The position numbers and the translations under genes are program-made. A stretch of 64,000 nt of DNA, from the NCBI RefSeq assembly GCF_019218755.1, contig NZ_JAHUWZ010000001.1:186001-250000 (forward strand), written 5' to 3'. This stretch comes from Acidovorax sp. sif1233. GTDB taxonomy: Bacteria; Pseudomonadota; Gammaproteobacteria; Burkholderiales; Burkholderiaceae_C. Position 1 is the stretch's first letter. Every line of letters begins with the position of its first letter. The notes under the pieces were generated by a model. It was not told the DNA's origin. It ran no database searches and worked only from the letters and a program-made list of their open reading frames with translations. This document shows, piece by piece, positions 26,928 to 36,647 of the stretch.

Positions 26928-27413
26928 ATGAGCAAATCCACCACACCGCCCCCGCAAGCCTTCGAGCCCGACTTCATTGCCGGGCTCAAGGCCATCTTTG
27001 AAGAGAAGATCGTGTTCAACCAGGTGCTGGGCCTCAAGATCACCTCCCTCAAGCCCGATGGCGTGGTGGGCCGCATCGACATGAAGCCGGACCTGGTGGG
27101 CCACTATGCGTACAACCGCATCCACGGCGGCGTGATCAGCGCGGGGCTGGACGCCATGGGCGGGCTGGCCGTGATGGCGGCCATCGGCGCCAAGCACATG
27201 GACGAGGCGCCCGAGCAGCGCCTGCACCGCTTTGCCAAGCTGGGCACCATCGACCTGCGTATCGACTACCTGCGCCCCGGCATCGGCAGCCACTTCGAGC
27301 TGCGCGCCAACGTGCTGCGGCTGGGCTCGCGCGTGGCCAGCACGCGCATGGAATTCCTCGGCCCGGACGGGGAGATCATGTCGGCGGGGGCCGCGGCGTA
27401 CATCGTGTCGTAG
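26928..27413 (+). CDS. hotdog-fold thioesterase family protein
   Basis: A 161-residue single hotdog domain. The helix motif RIHGGVISAGLDAMGG and the following RIDYLRPG strand fit PaaI/YigI-like thioesterases that hydrolyse acyl-CoAs. The first 20 residues are Pro-rich and disordered. It is preceded by CAGGAAACCC. It may release CoA from dead-end intermediates of the neighbouring pathway. Confidence 0.8.
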   Translation: MSKSTTPPPQAFEPDFIAGLKAIFEEKIVFNQVLGLKITSLKPDGVVGRIDMKPDLVGHYAYNRIHGGVISAGLDAMGGLAVMAAIGAKHMDEAPEQRLHRFAKLGTIDLRIDYLRPGIGSHFELRANVLRLGSRVASTRMEFLGPDGEIMSAGAAAYIVS

Positions 27414-27631
27414 CGCCCTGAGCGGCTTCATCGCCAACGCGCTGCGCGCGCACCCTCTTCGGACACGGGGGCGAGGTCACGGCCGTTGCCGCGCCCCATC
27501 GCGTGGATGTGTGATCCCGCAAGCCTTGCAAGCGCATGCTACGGACGAACCGTTTGGTTACCGTTCTTGCGTAACGAAGGCATCTTTCACAGGGTCCCAA
27601 ACCTACGATGACTTCTTTTCAAGGAGATCTG
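27414..27631. other. 218-bp gap upstream of the bactofilin gene
   Basis: No gene seen. A short GTTAC...GTAAC inverted pair lies around 27557-27575; its significance is doubtful. Confidence 0.4.
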
Positions 27632-28207
27632 ATGGCCGTGCAAAACCCCTTCTTTGGCAAGCGTGAACCTGAGTCGTTCCAACCCCGCCATGGCGCCACC
27701 ACTTCATCATCCTCATCTGCCGCTTCCAGCCTGAGTGGCACGGCGGCCAGCAGCGCGGCCACGGCGCAGTCCGTGGCCGGCACCGCCGCCAACCGGTCTT
27801 CCAGCGACTCCTCGGGCAGCAAGCTCACGGTGGGCCCCAACATCAAGCTCAAGGGCGTGGAGATCACCGATTGCGACACGCTCGTGGTCGAAGGCACGGT
27901 CGAGGCCACCATGGATTCGCGCGTCATCCAGATCTCTGAAAACGGCGCCTTCCGCGGCTCGGCCGAGATCGACATCGCCGAAATCCATGGCGAGTTCAAT
28001 GGCACGCTCACCGTGCGCCAGAAGCTCGTGATCTACAGCACCGGCAAGGTCAACGGCAAGATCCGCTACGGCAAGCTGGTGGTGGAAGAGGGCGGGCAGC
28101 TCGCGGGCGAGATCGAGGCGGGCTTTGCCAGCGGCGCGTCGTCGTCCGGCGCGCAGCGCACGGCGTCTGCACCGCTGCGGGCCGAGCCCACGGCGATGGC
28201 GGCCTGA
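27632..28207 (+). CDS. bactofilin (polymer-forming cytoskeletal protein)
   Basis: A 191-residue bactofilin. A Ser/Thr/Ala-rich N-terminal tail of about 65 residues precedes the beta-helical core, from about KLTVGPNIKLKGVEITDCD to GQLAGEIEAG, which contains the repeated valine- and glycine-rich rungs. A short disordered C-terminal tail follows. Bactofilins self-assemble without nucleotide and act in cell shape, polarity or as scaffolds. ATG 27632 has AAGGAG (27621-27626) 5 nt upstream. No dedicated partner such as an M23 peptidase is next to it. Confidence 0.88.
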   Translation: MAVQNPFFGKREPESFQPRHGATTSSSSSAASSLSGTAASSAATAQSVAGTAANRSSSDSSGSKLTVGPNIKLKGVEITDCDTLVVEGTVEATMDSRVIQISENGAFRGSAEIDIAEIHGEFNGTLTVRQKLVIYSTGKVNGKIRYGKLVVEEGGQLAGEIEAGFASGASSSGAQRTASAPLRAEPTAMAA

Positions 28208-28410
28208 TCCGCATCGCGGCACACAGATAACCAGGGCATTCAGGCACCCGCGGCAGCTCGGCCTGGCTGGAGCCGTCACGGGTGCCTTGTGCCGTCCTGC
28301 GTGCCGGTGGCGGCGCGGCGCGGGTGCGGAGAAGGCGGCATGGAAATGGCTTTGTAAAATTTCCACGTCGTCTTGCACTCCGGGCGCGCTTTCTTCGCGC
28401 CATCGCCACC

Positions 28411-29382
28411 ATGACACGAGTTCTATTTGCCACATGCCTTGCCCTGGCTGCGCTCAACGCCTGGCCGCAGGCCGAGCCGTCCGAGCCCGTGCGGCGCGCC
28501 ACGCGGCAGCCGGTGCAGCGCGATGCCGCGCCCGGCCCCGCGCAGGCACCCGCACCGGCCAGCGCACTCACGCCCTTCGTGGATGCCCATGTGCACCTCA
28601 ACAGCCTGCCGATGCAGCTGGAGCTCATGGCGCGCTGGGGGGCCAGCCACGCGGTGGTGTTCTGGGGCGGGCGCAGCAGCAATGAGTCCGTGGCCGAGGC
28701 CGCGCGCCAGCACCCCGGCGTGCTGATTCCGTTCGCCTCGATATCGCCCGAACGCACGGCGTACCGGCCGCACTGGGAGCACAACGGCGTCGAACTGCTC
28801 ACACAGCTCGACGCCATGCTGGCGACCGGCCTCTACAAGGGCATCGGCGAGATCTCGGTGGCGCACTTTCCCTCGGCCGGCTTCGCGGAGACGGACTTCG
28901 GCGTGGCCGGCCCGATGATGGCGGGCATCCTGGAGCTGGCCCTCAAGCACAAGGTGCCGGTGATGGTGCATGTCGAAAGCACGCGCATGGCGGAGCTTTC
29001 ACAGCTCTTGCAGCGGTTCCCGGATGTGCCCGTGATCTGGGCGCACGGGGGCTATACGCCGCTGTTCCTGGCGCGGCGCATGCTGGAGCGGCATCCCAAC
29101 CTCTACTACGAACTGAGTGCGCGCACCTGGCCGCACCATCCCCGCTCGCCGGACTACACCATCCTGCGCGATGGCACGCGCGTCTGGCCCGAGTGGCTGG
29201 CGCTCATCGAGGAGCAGCCCGGGCGCTTTCTGGTGGGAACGGATGCGAGCCACCGCTCGGCCGCGAGCGACGACATGAAGTACGCGAGCGTGCAGGGCTT
29301 CCTGGCCCAGCTGTCGCCTGGCGCGCGCCAGCAGGTGGCGCGGGGCACGCTGATGCGGCTGGTGGGGCTCGGGCAGCCCTAG
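28411..29382 (+). CDS. amidohydrolase family protein, secreted
   Basis: A 323-residue protein with a signal peptide (FATCLALAALNAWPQA) and a Pro/Ala-rich linker to about residue 50. The metal-dependent hydrolase core starts at FVDAHVHLN (HxH metal pair), with the later IWAHGG and GTDASH segments adding the expected His and Asp. Amidohydrolase-2 type; substrate unknown. It converges with the thioesterase at 29452. Confidence 0.78.
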   Translation: MTRVLFATCLALAALNAWPQAEPSEPVRRATRQPVQRDAAPGPAQAPAPASALTPFVDAHVHLNSLPMQLELMARWGASHAVVFWGGRSSNESVAEAARQHPGVLIPFASISPERTAYRPHWEHNGVELLTQLDAMLATGLYKGIGEISVAHFPSAGFAETDFGVAGPMMAGILELALKHKVPVMVHVESTRMAELSQLLQRFPDVPVIWAHGGYTPLFLARRMLERHPNLYYELSARTWPHHPRSPDYTILRDGTRVWPEWLALIEEQPGRFLVGTDASHRSAASDDMKYASVQGFLAQLSPGARQQVARGTLMRLVGLGQP

Positions 29383-29451
29383 GCCGCATGCCGGTCCGGG
29401 CCTTCCCGGAAAGCCTGCGCAAAGGCCGGGCCGTGCGGGGCCGTTTCTCCC

Positions 29452-29877
29452 CTACGACGGATTCGGCGCCAGCTTGGGCACGGGGCGCGGGCGTCCCTGC
29501 TCGTCGATGGCCACGTAGGTGAGCCGCGCCTCCGTCACCTTCACGTACCGGCCCTGCTCGGCAAAACGCTCGGCATACACCTCCACCTCCACGGTGACCG
29601 AGGTGTTGCCCACGCGCGTGATGGACGAGAAGAACGACAGGATGTCGCCCACGCGCACGGGCTGCTTGAAGATGAACTCGTTCACTGCCACGGTGGCCAT
29701 GCGGCCCTGCATGTAGCGCGCGGGCAGCACCGAGCCGGCGAGGTCGACCTGTGCCATCACCCAGCCCCCGAAGATGTCGCCGTTGCCATTGGTGTCGGCG
29801 GGCATGGGGATCACCTTGAGCACCAGTTCCTTGTCGGAGGGCAATGCGGCGGGGGGCGGGCTGAAAACGGCAGACAT
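29452..29877 (-). CDS. acyl-CoA thioesterase, YciA type
   Basis: A 141-residue hotdog thioesterase. The NGNGDIFGGWVMAQVDLAG motif is the conserved active-site helix of YciA/BfiT-type enzymes, which hydrolyse short- to medium-chain acyl-CoAs as hexamers. ATG 29877 was preferred to longer openings in the same frame, whose extra codons have no family match. It is divergent from the ABC exporter at 30006. Confidence 0.86.
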   Translation of the reverse strand: MSAVFSPPPAALPSDKELVLKVIPMPADTNGNGDIFGGWVMAQVDLAGSVLPARYMQGRMATVAVNEFIFKQPVRVGDILSFFSSITRVGNTSVTVEVEVYAERFAEQGRYVKVTEARLTYVAIDEQGRPRPVPKLAPNPS

Positions 29878-30005
29878 GGGCACAATCTCGGTTGGGGCTG
29901 AGCCAATCCTTGGGGAACCAGGGGTTTCATCACAGGCTCGCGCCCTGCAAAAAACCACCTGGGCATCAGCCGGGTCGGTAAAAACAACAACTGGAATTGT
30001 CCCCC

Positions 30006-31868
30006 ATGCGCCACCACGGCGAAACCGCCCCTTCCGCCACCGCCACCATTGCACCGCCTGCACAGTCCGACTGGAGCACCCTGAACCGCCTGCTGCCCTA
30101 CCTGTGGCAGTACAAGTGGCGCGTGATCGCCGCCATCGTGTTCATGGTGGGCGCCAAGGTGGCCAACGTGGGCGTGCCCCTTCTGCTCAAGACGCTGGTC
30201 GATGCGATGAGCTTCAAGCCCGGAGACCCGGCGGCGCTGCTGGTGGTGCCCGTGGGGCTGCTGGTGGCCTACGGCGCGCTGCGGCTGTCCACGTCGCTGT
30301 TCACCGAGCTGCGCGAACTGGTGTTCGCCAAGGCCACGCAGGGGGCGGCGCGCTCCATCGCGCTGCAGACCTTCGAGCACCTGCATGCCCTGAGCCTGCG
30401 CTTTCACCTGGAGCGGCAGACCGGCGGCATGACGCGCGACATCGAACGCGGCGTGCGCGGCATCGAGTCGCTGATCTCCTTCACGCTGTTCAACGTGGTG
30501 GCCACGCTGGTCGAGGTGGTGCTGGTGCTGTCCGTGCTGGCCGTGAAGTTCGACGCCTGGTTTGCCTGGATCACGCTGGCGGCGCTGGCGTTCTACATCG
30601 TCTTCACGGTGCTGGTGACCGAGTGGCGCACCCAGTTCCGGCGCGAGGCCAACGAGTTCGATTCGGCCGCGCACACCAAGGCCGTGGATTCGCTGCTCAA
30701 CTACGAGACGGTCAAGTACTTCAACAACGAAGGCTTCGAGGCCCGCCGCTACGACGAAAGCCTGGAGCGCCTGCGCCGCGCGCGGCTCAAGAGCCAGACG
30801 ACGCTGTCCCTGCTCAACACGGGGCAGCAGCTCATCATCGCCGCCGGGCTGGTGGCCATGCTCTGGCGCGCTACGCAGGGCGTGGTCGATGGCCGCATGA
30901 CGCTGGGCGACCTCGTCATGGTCAATGCCTTCATGATCCAGCTGTACATCCCGCTCAACTTCCTGGGCGTGATCTACCGCGAGATCAAGCAGAGCCTGAC
31001 CGACCTGGACAAGATGTTCACGCTGATGGACAAGGAGCGCGAGGTGGCCGACCGCCCCGGCGCATTGCCCCTGGCCGGGCTGGACCAACCCGCCGTGCGC
31101 TTCGAGGACGTGCATTTCGCCTACGAGGTGCGCAAGGGCGGCGACCTTGGCAGTGGCCGCCCCATCCTGCAGGGCATCAGCTTCGAGATCCCTGCGGGCA
31201 AGACGGTGGCGGTGGTCGGGCCCTCGGGCTCGGGCAAGAGCACGCTGGCGCGGCTGCTGTTTCGCTTCTACGACATCCAGCAGGGCCGCATCACCATCGC
31301 CGGGCAGGAAATCCGCGCCGTGACGCAGGCCAGCGTGCGCCAGGCGATCGGCATCGTGCCGCAGGACACGGTGCTGTTCAACGACACGGTGGCCTACAAC
31401 ATCGCCTACGGCCGCCCCGGCGCCAGCCAAGCCGAGGTGGAGGCGGCCGCGCGCTCCGCCCGCATCCACGACTTCATCGCCAGCACCCCCAAGGGCTACG
31501 GCACCATGGTGGGCGAGCGCGGGCTCAAGCTCTCGGGCGGAGAGAAGCAGCGCGTGGCCATTGCGCGCACCCTGCTCAAGAACCCGCCCATCCTGATCTT
31601 CGACGAGGCCACCTCGGCGCTGGATTCGGCCAACGAGCGCGCGATCCAGGCCGAGCTGCAGAACGTCTCGCAGAACAAGACCACCCTGGTGATCGCCCAC
31701 CGCCTCTCCACGGTGGTGGAAGCGCACGAGATCCTGGTCATGGACGCGGGACGCATCATCGAGCGCGGCACGCATGCCCAGCTGCTGGCCCTGGGAGGCC
31801 GCTACGCGGGCATGTGGTCCTTGCAACAGGAGAGCCCCCCCGAGTCGCCTGCGGCGCTTTCCCCCTGA
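30006..31868 (+). CDS. Atm1-like ABC exporter (fused membrane and ATPase domains)
   Basis: A 620-residue half-transporter. Six membrane helices lie in residues 35-320; the [14 protein letters not shown] stretch is typical of Atm1/ABCB7-type exporters, which move glutathione-linked or iron-sulphur-related compounds and metals. Walker [10 protein letters not shown] is at about 405-413, with LSGGEKQR and [10 protein letters not shown] downstream. The last 12 codons ([12 protein letters not shown]) are not conserved: they are the start of repeat R4, whose own TGA (31866-31868) is the stop. A TTG at 29997 is an alternative start; ATG 30006 was chosen. Confidence 0.86.
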   Translation: MRHHGETAPSATATIAPPAQSDWSTLNRLLPYLWQYKWRVIAAIVFMVGAKVANVGVPLLLKTLVDAMSFKPGDPAALLVVPVGLLVAYGALRLSTSLFTELRELVFAKATQGAARSIALQTFEHLHALSLRFHLERQTGGMTRDIERGVRGIESLISFTLFNVVATLVEVVLVLSVLAVKFDAWFAWITLAALAFYIVFTVLVTEWRTQFRREANEFDSAAHTKAVDSLLNYETVKYFNNEGFEARRYDESLERLRRARLKSQTTLSLLNTGQQLIIAAGLVAMLWRATQGVVDGRMTLGDLVMVNAFMIQLYIPLNFLGVIYREIKQSLTDLDKMFTLMDKEREVADRPGALPLAGLDQPAVRFEDVHFAYEVRKGGDLGSGRPILQGISFEIPAGKTVAVVGPSGSGKSTLARLLFRFYDIQQGRITIAGQEIRAVTQASVRQAIGIVPQDTVLFNDTVAYNIAYGRPGASQAEVEAAARSARIHDFIASTPKGYGTMVGERGLKLSGGEKQRVAIARTLLKNPPILIFDEATSALDSANERAIQAELQNVSQNKTTLVIAHRLSTVVEAHEILVMDAGRIIERGTHAQLLALGGRYAGMWSLQQESPPESPAALSP

Positions 31869-31930
31869 GGGGCGGCCCTTGCCGGGTGTCTCTCGCGCGG
31901 GCCGCGCCGGTTTTGTACGCTCTGCGCGCA
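31834..31930 (+). repeat. R4: CCCCCTGAG repeat copy overlapping the exporter's 3' end
   Basis: Starts CCCCCCCGAGTCGCC, where other copies have TGAG at this point, followed by CTTTCCCCCTGAGGGG and GGGCCGCGCCGGTTTTGTA. The first TGA-bearing block appears mutated to CGA, and the second supplies the stop codon of the ABC exporter gene. Confidence 0.75.
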
Positions 31931-31996
31931 AGGAGACGATGCACGCCGCACGGCTCTTGTTCTCGCAGTTTTTTTCCATTGACATTGCATTGACCC

Positions 31997-32923
31997 ATGA
32001 AGCCTGTCCTGCTTGCCCTCATGTTCCTGTCCGAAGAGCACATCGCCCAGATGGCTCAGACCTTCGAGGTGGTCTACGCCCCCGACGCGCCCCAGGCCGC
32101 GGCTGCCATTGCGCAGCATGGCGTGCGCGTGGTGCTCACCATCGGTGCCGTAGGCCTGAGCCCCGCGCAGATCGACGCATTGCCCGCGCTCACCCTCATC
32201 TGCGTGCTGGGCGCGGGCTATGAGAACGTGGCCGTTGCGCACGCCAAGGCGCGCGGCATCGTGGTGGCCACGGGCGCGGGCACCAACGACGACTGCGTGG
32301 CCGACCACACCTGGGGCCTGCTGATCGCGGCGCAGCGCCGCATCCTGGCGCTGGACAAGGCCACGCGTGCGGGCATCTGGCGCACGGCGCTGCCGCTGCC
32401 GCCCAACGTGTCGCACAAGCGCCTGGGCATCATCGGGCTGGGCACCATCGGCAAGAAGATCGCGCAGCGCGCGCTGGGCTTCGAGATCGAGGTGGGCTAC
32501 CACAACCGCAGCGTGCGCACCGATGTGCCCTACCGCTACTTCGCAGACGTGGCGGCGCTGGCCGGATGGGCGGACTTCCTCGTGGTCGCCACGCCGGGTG
32601 GTGCAGGTACCAGGCACCTTGTCAATGCCGCTGTGCTGGATGCCCTGGGCTCGCGCGGCGTGGTGGTCAACATCGCGCGCGGCAGCGTGATCGACACGGC
32701 CGCCCTGGCCGCCGCGCTGCGCGAAGGCCGCATCGCGGCGGCGGGCCTCGATGTGTACGAAAGCGAGCCCGCGCCCCCGGCCGAACTGCTGGACCTGGAC
32801 AACGTGGTGCTCACGCCCCATGTGGCGGGCTGGTCGCCCGAGGCGGTGCAGGCCTCGGTAGACCGGTTCATGGAAAACGCCCGGCGCCACCTGGCGGGCG
32901 AGGCGCCCGTCACGGTGGTGTGA
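31997..32923 (+). CDS. D-isomer-specific 2-hydroxyacid dehydrogenase
   Basis: A 308-residue NAD(P)-dependent dehydrogenase. The GLGTIGKK Rossmann motif, the catalytic arginine in NIARGSVID, the glutamate in DVYESEP and the histidine in TPHVAGWSPEA are all in place. It interconverts 2-hydroxy and 2-oxo acids; glyoxylate/hydroxypyruvate reductases are the nearest style, but I cannot pick the substrate. A separate unit from the exporter upstream (repeat R4 between them). Confidence 0.86.
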   Translation: MKPVLLALMFLSEEHIAQMAQTFEVVYAPDAPQAAAAIAQHGVRVVLTIGAVGLSPAQIDALPALTLICVLGAGYENVAVAHAKARGIVVATGAGTNDDCVADHTWGLLIAAQRRILALDKATRAGIWRTALPLPPNVSHKRLGIIGLGTIGKKIAQRALGFEIEVGYHNRSVRTDVPYRYFADVAALAGWADFLVVATPGGAGTRHLVNAAVLDALGSRGVVVNIARGSVIDTAALAAALREGRIAAAGLDVYESEPAPPAELLDLDNVVLTPHVAGWSPEAVQASVDRFMENARRHLAGEAPVTVV

Positions 32924-32933
32924 CAGAAGGTTC

Positions 32934-32985
32934 AATAGTGATATCGGCTGCTGGCGCTTGCTGGACAAGCGCTGGCAGCTATTCC
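32934..32985 (+). repeat. S4: AGCGCTT/AAGCGC repeat copy, 3'-truncated
   Basis: GCTGCTGGCGCTTGCTGGA, CAAGCGCTGGCAGCTATTCC; the second stem is missing. It runs into the ribosome site (AGGAG) of the MazG-like gene, so part of that gene's 5' leader is repeat sequence. Confidence 0.7.
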
Positions 32986-32999
32986 ATCAGGAGCGACTC

Positions 33000-33332
33000 A
33001 TGTCCGTCGATTTGAATGCGCTGCAGGCCCGGCTGCGTGTGTTTGCGGCCGAACGGCAGTGGCAGCCGTTCCACACCCCCAAGAACCTGGCCATGGCGCT
33101 GATGGTGGAGGCGGCCGAGCTGGCCGAGATCTTCCAGTGGATGACGCCCGAGCAGTCGCGGTCGGTGCGCGACGACCCGGCGTTCAAGGAGCCCATCGCC
33201 GATGAAGTGGCCGATGTGCTGCTGTACCTGCTGCAGCTGGCCGACCATGCGGGCGTGGACCTGGCCGAAGCGGTGGAGCACAAGCTGCGCAAGAACGCCG
33301 TCAAGCACCCCGCACCAGAAAACCTGGAGTGA
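33000..33332 (+). CDS. MazG-like nucleotide pyrophosphohydrolase (RS21-C6 type)
   Basis: A 110-residue all-alpha NTP-PPase. The EAAELAEIFQWM segment and DEVADVLLYLLQLAD carry the acidic Mg-binding residues of the MazG/DCTPP1 superfamily. It would hydrolyse non-canonical or excess dNTPs (dCTP for DCTPP1) to monophosphates. AGGAG precedes ATG 33000 by 7 nt. It is followed by a strong bidirectional terminator. Confidence 0.85.
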   Translation: MSVDLNALQARLRVFAAERQWQPFHTPKNLAMALMVEAAELAEIFQWMTPEQSRSVRDDPAFKEPIADEVADVLLYLLQLADHAGVDLAEAVEHKLRKNAVKHPAPENLE

Positions 33333-33394
33333 ACGGGGGCGCCTGCACCGGTGTTGCATGCCGGGTGCTCTCCATTTGGCGGTGACGGGACGCC

Positions 33395-33430
33395 CATGAA
33401 AAAGCCCCGCCAGGGCGGGGCTTTTTCATG
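33395..33430. terminator. bidirectional Rho-independent terminator
   Basis: Perfect 16-bp inverted repeat, CATGAAAAAGCCCCGC and its complement, with a CAGG loop. It has an A-run on one side and a T-run on the other, so it ends both the MazG-like gene (plus) and the TRAP operon (minus). Confidence 0.9.
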
Positions 33431-33473
33431 CTGCACGCACCGGCTTGCTTCCGTGCGCCGGTGATGGCATTGC

Positions 33474-34511
33474 TCACTTCTTGCGCGCGGCGATCGCCTT
33501 CTCGGCCGAGCCCACCAGGTCGGCGCCGATCTGGCCCTTCCACTTTTCGTACACGGGGCGCGTGGCCTTCACGAAGGCATCGCGCTCGGCGGTGGAGAGC
33601 TGCGTGACGGTCACGCCATTGGCGGCGATGTCCTTGAGCAGGGGCTTGTCGGCCTCGACCATGCCCTTGCGGGCAATGGCGATCTCCTCCTTGCCGGCAT
33701 CGATGGCGGCCTGCTTGACGATCTCGCGGTCGGCGGGTGTCCAGGACGCCCAGATGTCCTTGTTGACCACGAAGATCAGCGGGTCGTTCACGTAGCCCCA
33801 CATCGTCACGTGCTTTTGCGCCACGGTGTGCAGCTTGGCGGCCATGTACACGGCAATCGGGTTCTCCTGGCCGTCCACGGCGCCGCTGGCAAACGCGGGC
33901 TGCGCATCGGCCCAGCTCATCTGGGTGGGGTTGGCGCCCAGCGCGGTGAAGGTGTCCAGGAACAGGGGCGAGCCCACCACGCGGATCTTCAGGCCCTTCA
34001 GGTCCTCGGGGGTCTTGATCGCCTTCTTGGAATTGGAGATCTCGCGGTAGCCGTTCTCGCCCCAGGCCAGGGGCATCACGCCCGCCTTGTCCAGGGTCTG
34101 GAAGATCTGCTTGCCCACGTCGCCCTGCGTCACCGCGTCCACCGCCGCGTAGTCGGGGAACAGGAAGGGCAGCGAGAACAGGTTGAGCTGCTTGACCTGG
34201 GGCGACCAGTTGATGGTGGAGCCCACGGCCATGTCGATCACGCCCTGGCGCAGCGCGCTGAACTCGCGCGTCTGGTCGCCCTGGATCAGCGAGACGCCGG
34301 GGTACAGCTTGATGCTGATGCGGCCGCTGGTGCGTTCGCGGACCTTGTTGGCCCAGAGTTCGCCGCCCTTGCCCCAGGGGAAGGCGGTGCCCAGCACCAG
34401 CGACATGCGGTACTCGCTCTTGTAGGCCGTCTGGGCAATGGCGGCGGGGGCGGTGAAGGCGAGGGCGGCCGCAGTGGCGACGGCGGAAGTGAGGAAAGTG
34501 CGCAGTTTCAT
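33474..34511 (-). CDS. TRAP transporter substrate-binding protein (DctP family)
   Basis: A 345-residue periplasmic receptor. The signal peptide ends at about residue 26 (AAIAQ). The core shows the DctP hallmarks: GTAFPWGKGGELWANKV, a PLAWGENGYREISNSK segment and the GQENP loop, with the carboxylate-binding arginine expected in 'KIRVVGSP'. It captures an organic acid for the DctM/DctQ permease encoded upstream. It is the 3' gene of the operon, ending at the terminator at 33395. Confidence 0.88.
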   Translation of the reverse strand: MKLRTFLTSAVATAAALAFTAPAAIAQTAYKSEYRMSLVLGTAFPWGKGGELWANKVRERTSGRISIKLYPGVSLIQGDQTREFSALRQGVIDMAVGSTINWSPQVKQLNLFSLPFLFPDYAAVDAVTQGDVGKQIFQTLDKAGVMPLAWGENGYREISNSKKAIKTPEDLKGLKIRVVGSPLFLDTFTALGANPTQMSWADAQPAFASGAVDGQENPIAVYMAAKLHTVAQKHVTMWGYVNDPLIFVVNKDIWASWTPADREIVKQAAIDAGKEEIAIARKGMVEADKPLLKDIAANGVTVTQLSTAERDAFVKATRPVYEKWKGQIGADLVGSAEKAIAARKK

Positions 34512-34552
34512 TGTTTCAGTCTCCTTATAGAAATCAGGGGTCAATGTGTGAA

Positions 34553-35851
34553 TCAATAACCGAGTTTGGCGGGCAGCCACAGGGCCAGTTGCGGGAAGGC
34601 GATCACGAGCACCATCACGAGGAACATGGCGAACAGCATCCAGCCCACCCAGCGCACGGTGGATTCCATGCGCACGCCGGCGATGCGGCACGAGACCATG
34701 AGGTTCACGGCCAGCGGCGGTGTGAACTGGCCCAGCGCCACCTTCAGGGTCAGGATCACGCCGAACCAGACAGGGTCCCATTTGTAGAACTGCATGATGG
34801 GCAGCAGCAGCGGCACGAAGATCAGGAAGATCGAGATGCCGTCGAGGAACATGCCCACGGTGATGAGCAGCACGATGAGCAGCGCCAGCACGCCGTATTC
34901 GCCCAGGCCGGAGTTCACGATGGCGTTGGCCACCGGGTCGATCACGCCCAGCGTGGACAGCGAATACGCAAAGATGCCCGCGAGCGACACCACGATGAGG
35001 ATCACGGCCGACAGCTCGCCCGATTCGCGCAGGATGGGGAACAGGTCGCGCACCTTGATCGTGCGGTGGATCACCATGCCCACGAACAGGCCGTAGAACA
35101 CCGCCACCACGGCGGCCTCGGTGGGCGTGAACCAGCCGGCGCGCATGCCGCCCAGGATCAGCACCGGCGCGGCCAGGCCCCAGGTGGCCTCGCGCAGGCT
35201 CTTCCAGAACGGCGGGCGCGGCATGGTGGCTTCCAGTGCGCCCATCTTGTGCTTGCGGGCCATCCACACGGCCGGCACGATGAGTGCGATGCCTGCCAGG
35301 ATGCCGGGGATCATGCCGGCGGCGAACAGCGCCGGCACCGAGGCGCCGGGCACCAGCACCGAGTAGATGATGAACGCGACCGAGGGCGGGATCAGGATGT
35401 CCGTGGCCGCTGCCGCGCCCACCACGCTGGCCGAGAACGAGGGCGGGTAGCCCGCGCGCGACATGGCCGCGATCATCACGCCGCCCACGGCGGCGGCGTT
35501 GGCCGGGCCCGAGCCCGAGATGCCCCCGAGGAACATGGCCACGGCGATCGCCACCAGCGGCAGCATGCCCGGGCCGCGTCCGACGATGGCCACGGCGAAG
35601 TTCACGAGGCGCAGCGCCACGCCCGAGCGGTCGAAGATGGAGCCGACCAGCACGAACATGGGGATGGCCAGCAGCGGGTACTTGCCCAACCCGGCGTAGA
35701 AATTCTGCGGCACGGCCAGCAGGCCGAACCACTGGCTGTCGGCATTGGCCAGCGCGATGGCGGCGGCGCCCGCCAGGCCCAGCGCGGCGCCGATCGGCAC
35801 GCCCACGAACATCAGGCCCAGGAAGGCCACGAACAGGAGCGTGGCGATCAT
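34553..35851 (-). CDS. TRAP transporter large permease (DctM family)
   Basis: A 432-residue membrane protein with 11-12 hydrophobic segments. It has the GGISGSGPANAAAVGGVM and AATDILIPPSVAFI segments characteristic of DctM. Uses an ion gradient to move the substrate delivered by DctP. It overlaps the DctQ stop by 4 nt and is 41 bp upstream of dctP. Confidence 0.9.
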   Translation of the reverse strand: MIATLLFVAFLGLMFVGVPIGAALGLAGAAAIALANADSQWFGLLAVPQNFYAGLGKYPLLAIPMFVLVGSIFDRSGVALRLVNFAVAIVGRGPGMLPLVAIAVAMFLGGISGSGPANAAAVGGVMIAAMSRAGYPPSFSASVVGAAAATDILIPPSVAFIIYSVLVPGASVPALFAAGMIPGILAGIALIVPAVWMARKHKMGALEATMPRPPFWKSLREATWGLAAPVLILGGMRAGWFTPTEAAVVAVFYGLFVGMVIHRTIKVRDLFPILRESGELSAVILIVVSLAGIFAYSLSTLGVIDPVANAIVNSGLGEYGVLALLIVLLITVGMFLDGISIFLIFVPLLLPIMQFYKWDPVWFGVILTLKVALGQFTPPLAVNLMVSCRIAGVRMESTVRWVGWMLFAMFLVMVLVIAFPQLALWLPAKLGY

Positions 35852-36411
35852 GGCCGGGCGTCCTCGGCGGATTCATCGGTGGCCCCGGGCGCCGCGCGCG
35901 TGCGCCGCACCAGCAGGCCGACGGCCCGCGCCGCGATCAGCGTGGACAGCACGGGCAGCCAGATCGAATACCACCACTGCGGCACGCCGATGCCGGGCGA
36001 GGTCTCGCCGAAGCGGTAGTCGTCCCACACCACGCGCACGCTCAGCACCGCGATCAGCCCGAACAGCAGGGCCACGGTGATGGCTCCCAGCTGCGCCAGG
36101 CGCCTGCTGCGCAGGGCCGAGCCGCCTTCGGCGAAATACTCGATGCGGATGTGCTGGTCGCGCGCCACGGCGGCGGAGCCCGCCACCAGGGCCAGCACGA
36201 TCATCAGGAACACGGAGATTTCCTCCGTCCAGGCGAAGGAGGAGTTGGTGAAATAGCGCACCAGGACATTGGCGAACGTGATGAGCGCGAGCGCCGCCAT
36301 CACGAGGACGGTGAGCCAGTCTTCAAGGCGCAGCGAGCGGGGCTCGGTGTCGGGGCTGGCAGCGCCGGGCGATGCATCGGCCGCGGGCCCGGGGGGGGAA
36401 GAGGAGGACAT
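35848..36411 (-). CDS. TRAP transporter small permease (DctQ family)
   Basis: About 187 residues (195 if the ATG at 36435 is used; neither start has a clear ribosome site). The N-terminal 30 residues are Ser/Pro-rich and disordered; four membrane helices follow, with FANVLVRYFTNSSFAWTEE, the classical DctQ motif. It partners DctM. The operon is read away from the LysR gene at 36648, so their shared 230-bp region may hold the regulator's binding sites; I could not define one. Confidence 0.85.
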   Translation of the reverse strand: MSSSSPPGPAADASPGAASPDTEPRSLRLEDWLTVLVMAALALITFANVLVRYFTNSSFAWTEEISVFLMIVLALVAGSAAVARDQHIRIEYFAEGGSALRSRRLAQLGAITVALLFGLIAVLSVRVVWDDYRFGETSPGIGVPQWWYSIWLPVLSTLIAARAVGLLVRRTRAAPGATDESAEDARP

Positions 36412-36647
36412 GGGAGCAGGGGTGGAGGGGAACAAACATATGCGAATGCCGGCCGCCCTGCCCGGCGGTGTTGTGCACCGGGGGCTGGGGCGAATCCCGC
36501 CCCGAGCGCAAAAAAAGCGCGGTAAGCGCTGCTTTCTATTATGCGATGGTTGCTATGCATGCACACCATTGGTGCGCCTGGCGCGGGCTGTGAAAACCCT
36601 CATATCTTTACGAAGCACGTCCGCGGGCGCGCGCGGATAATGCGCCC

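Noticed and set aside
36540-36647. LysR operator in the dctQ-lysR gap
   Set aside because: Several short symmetries exist, none with a clear T-N11-A palindrome that stands out from background.
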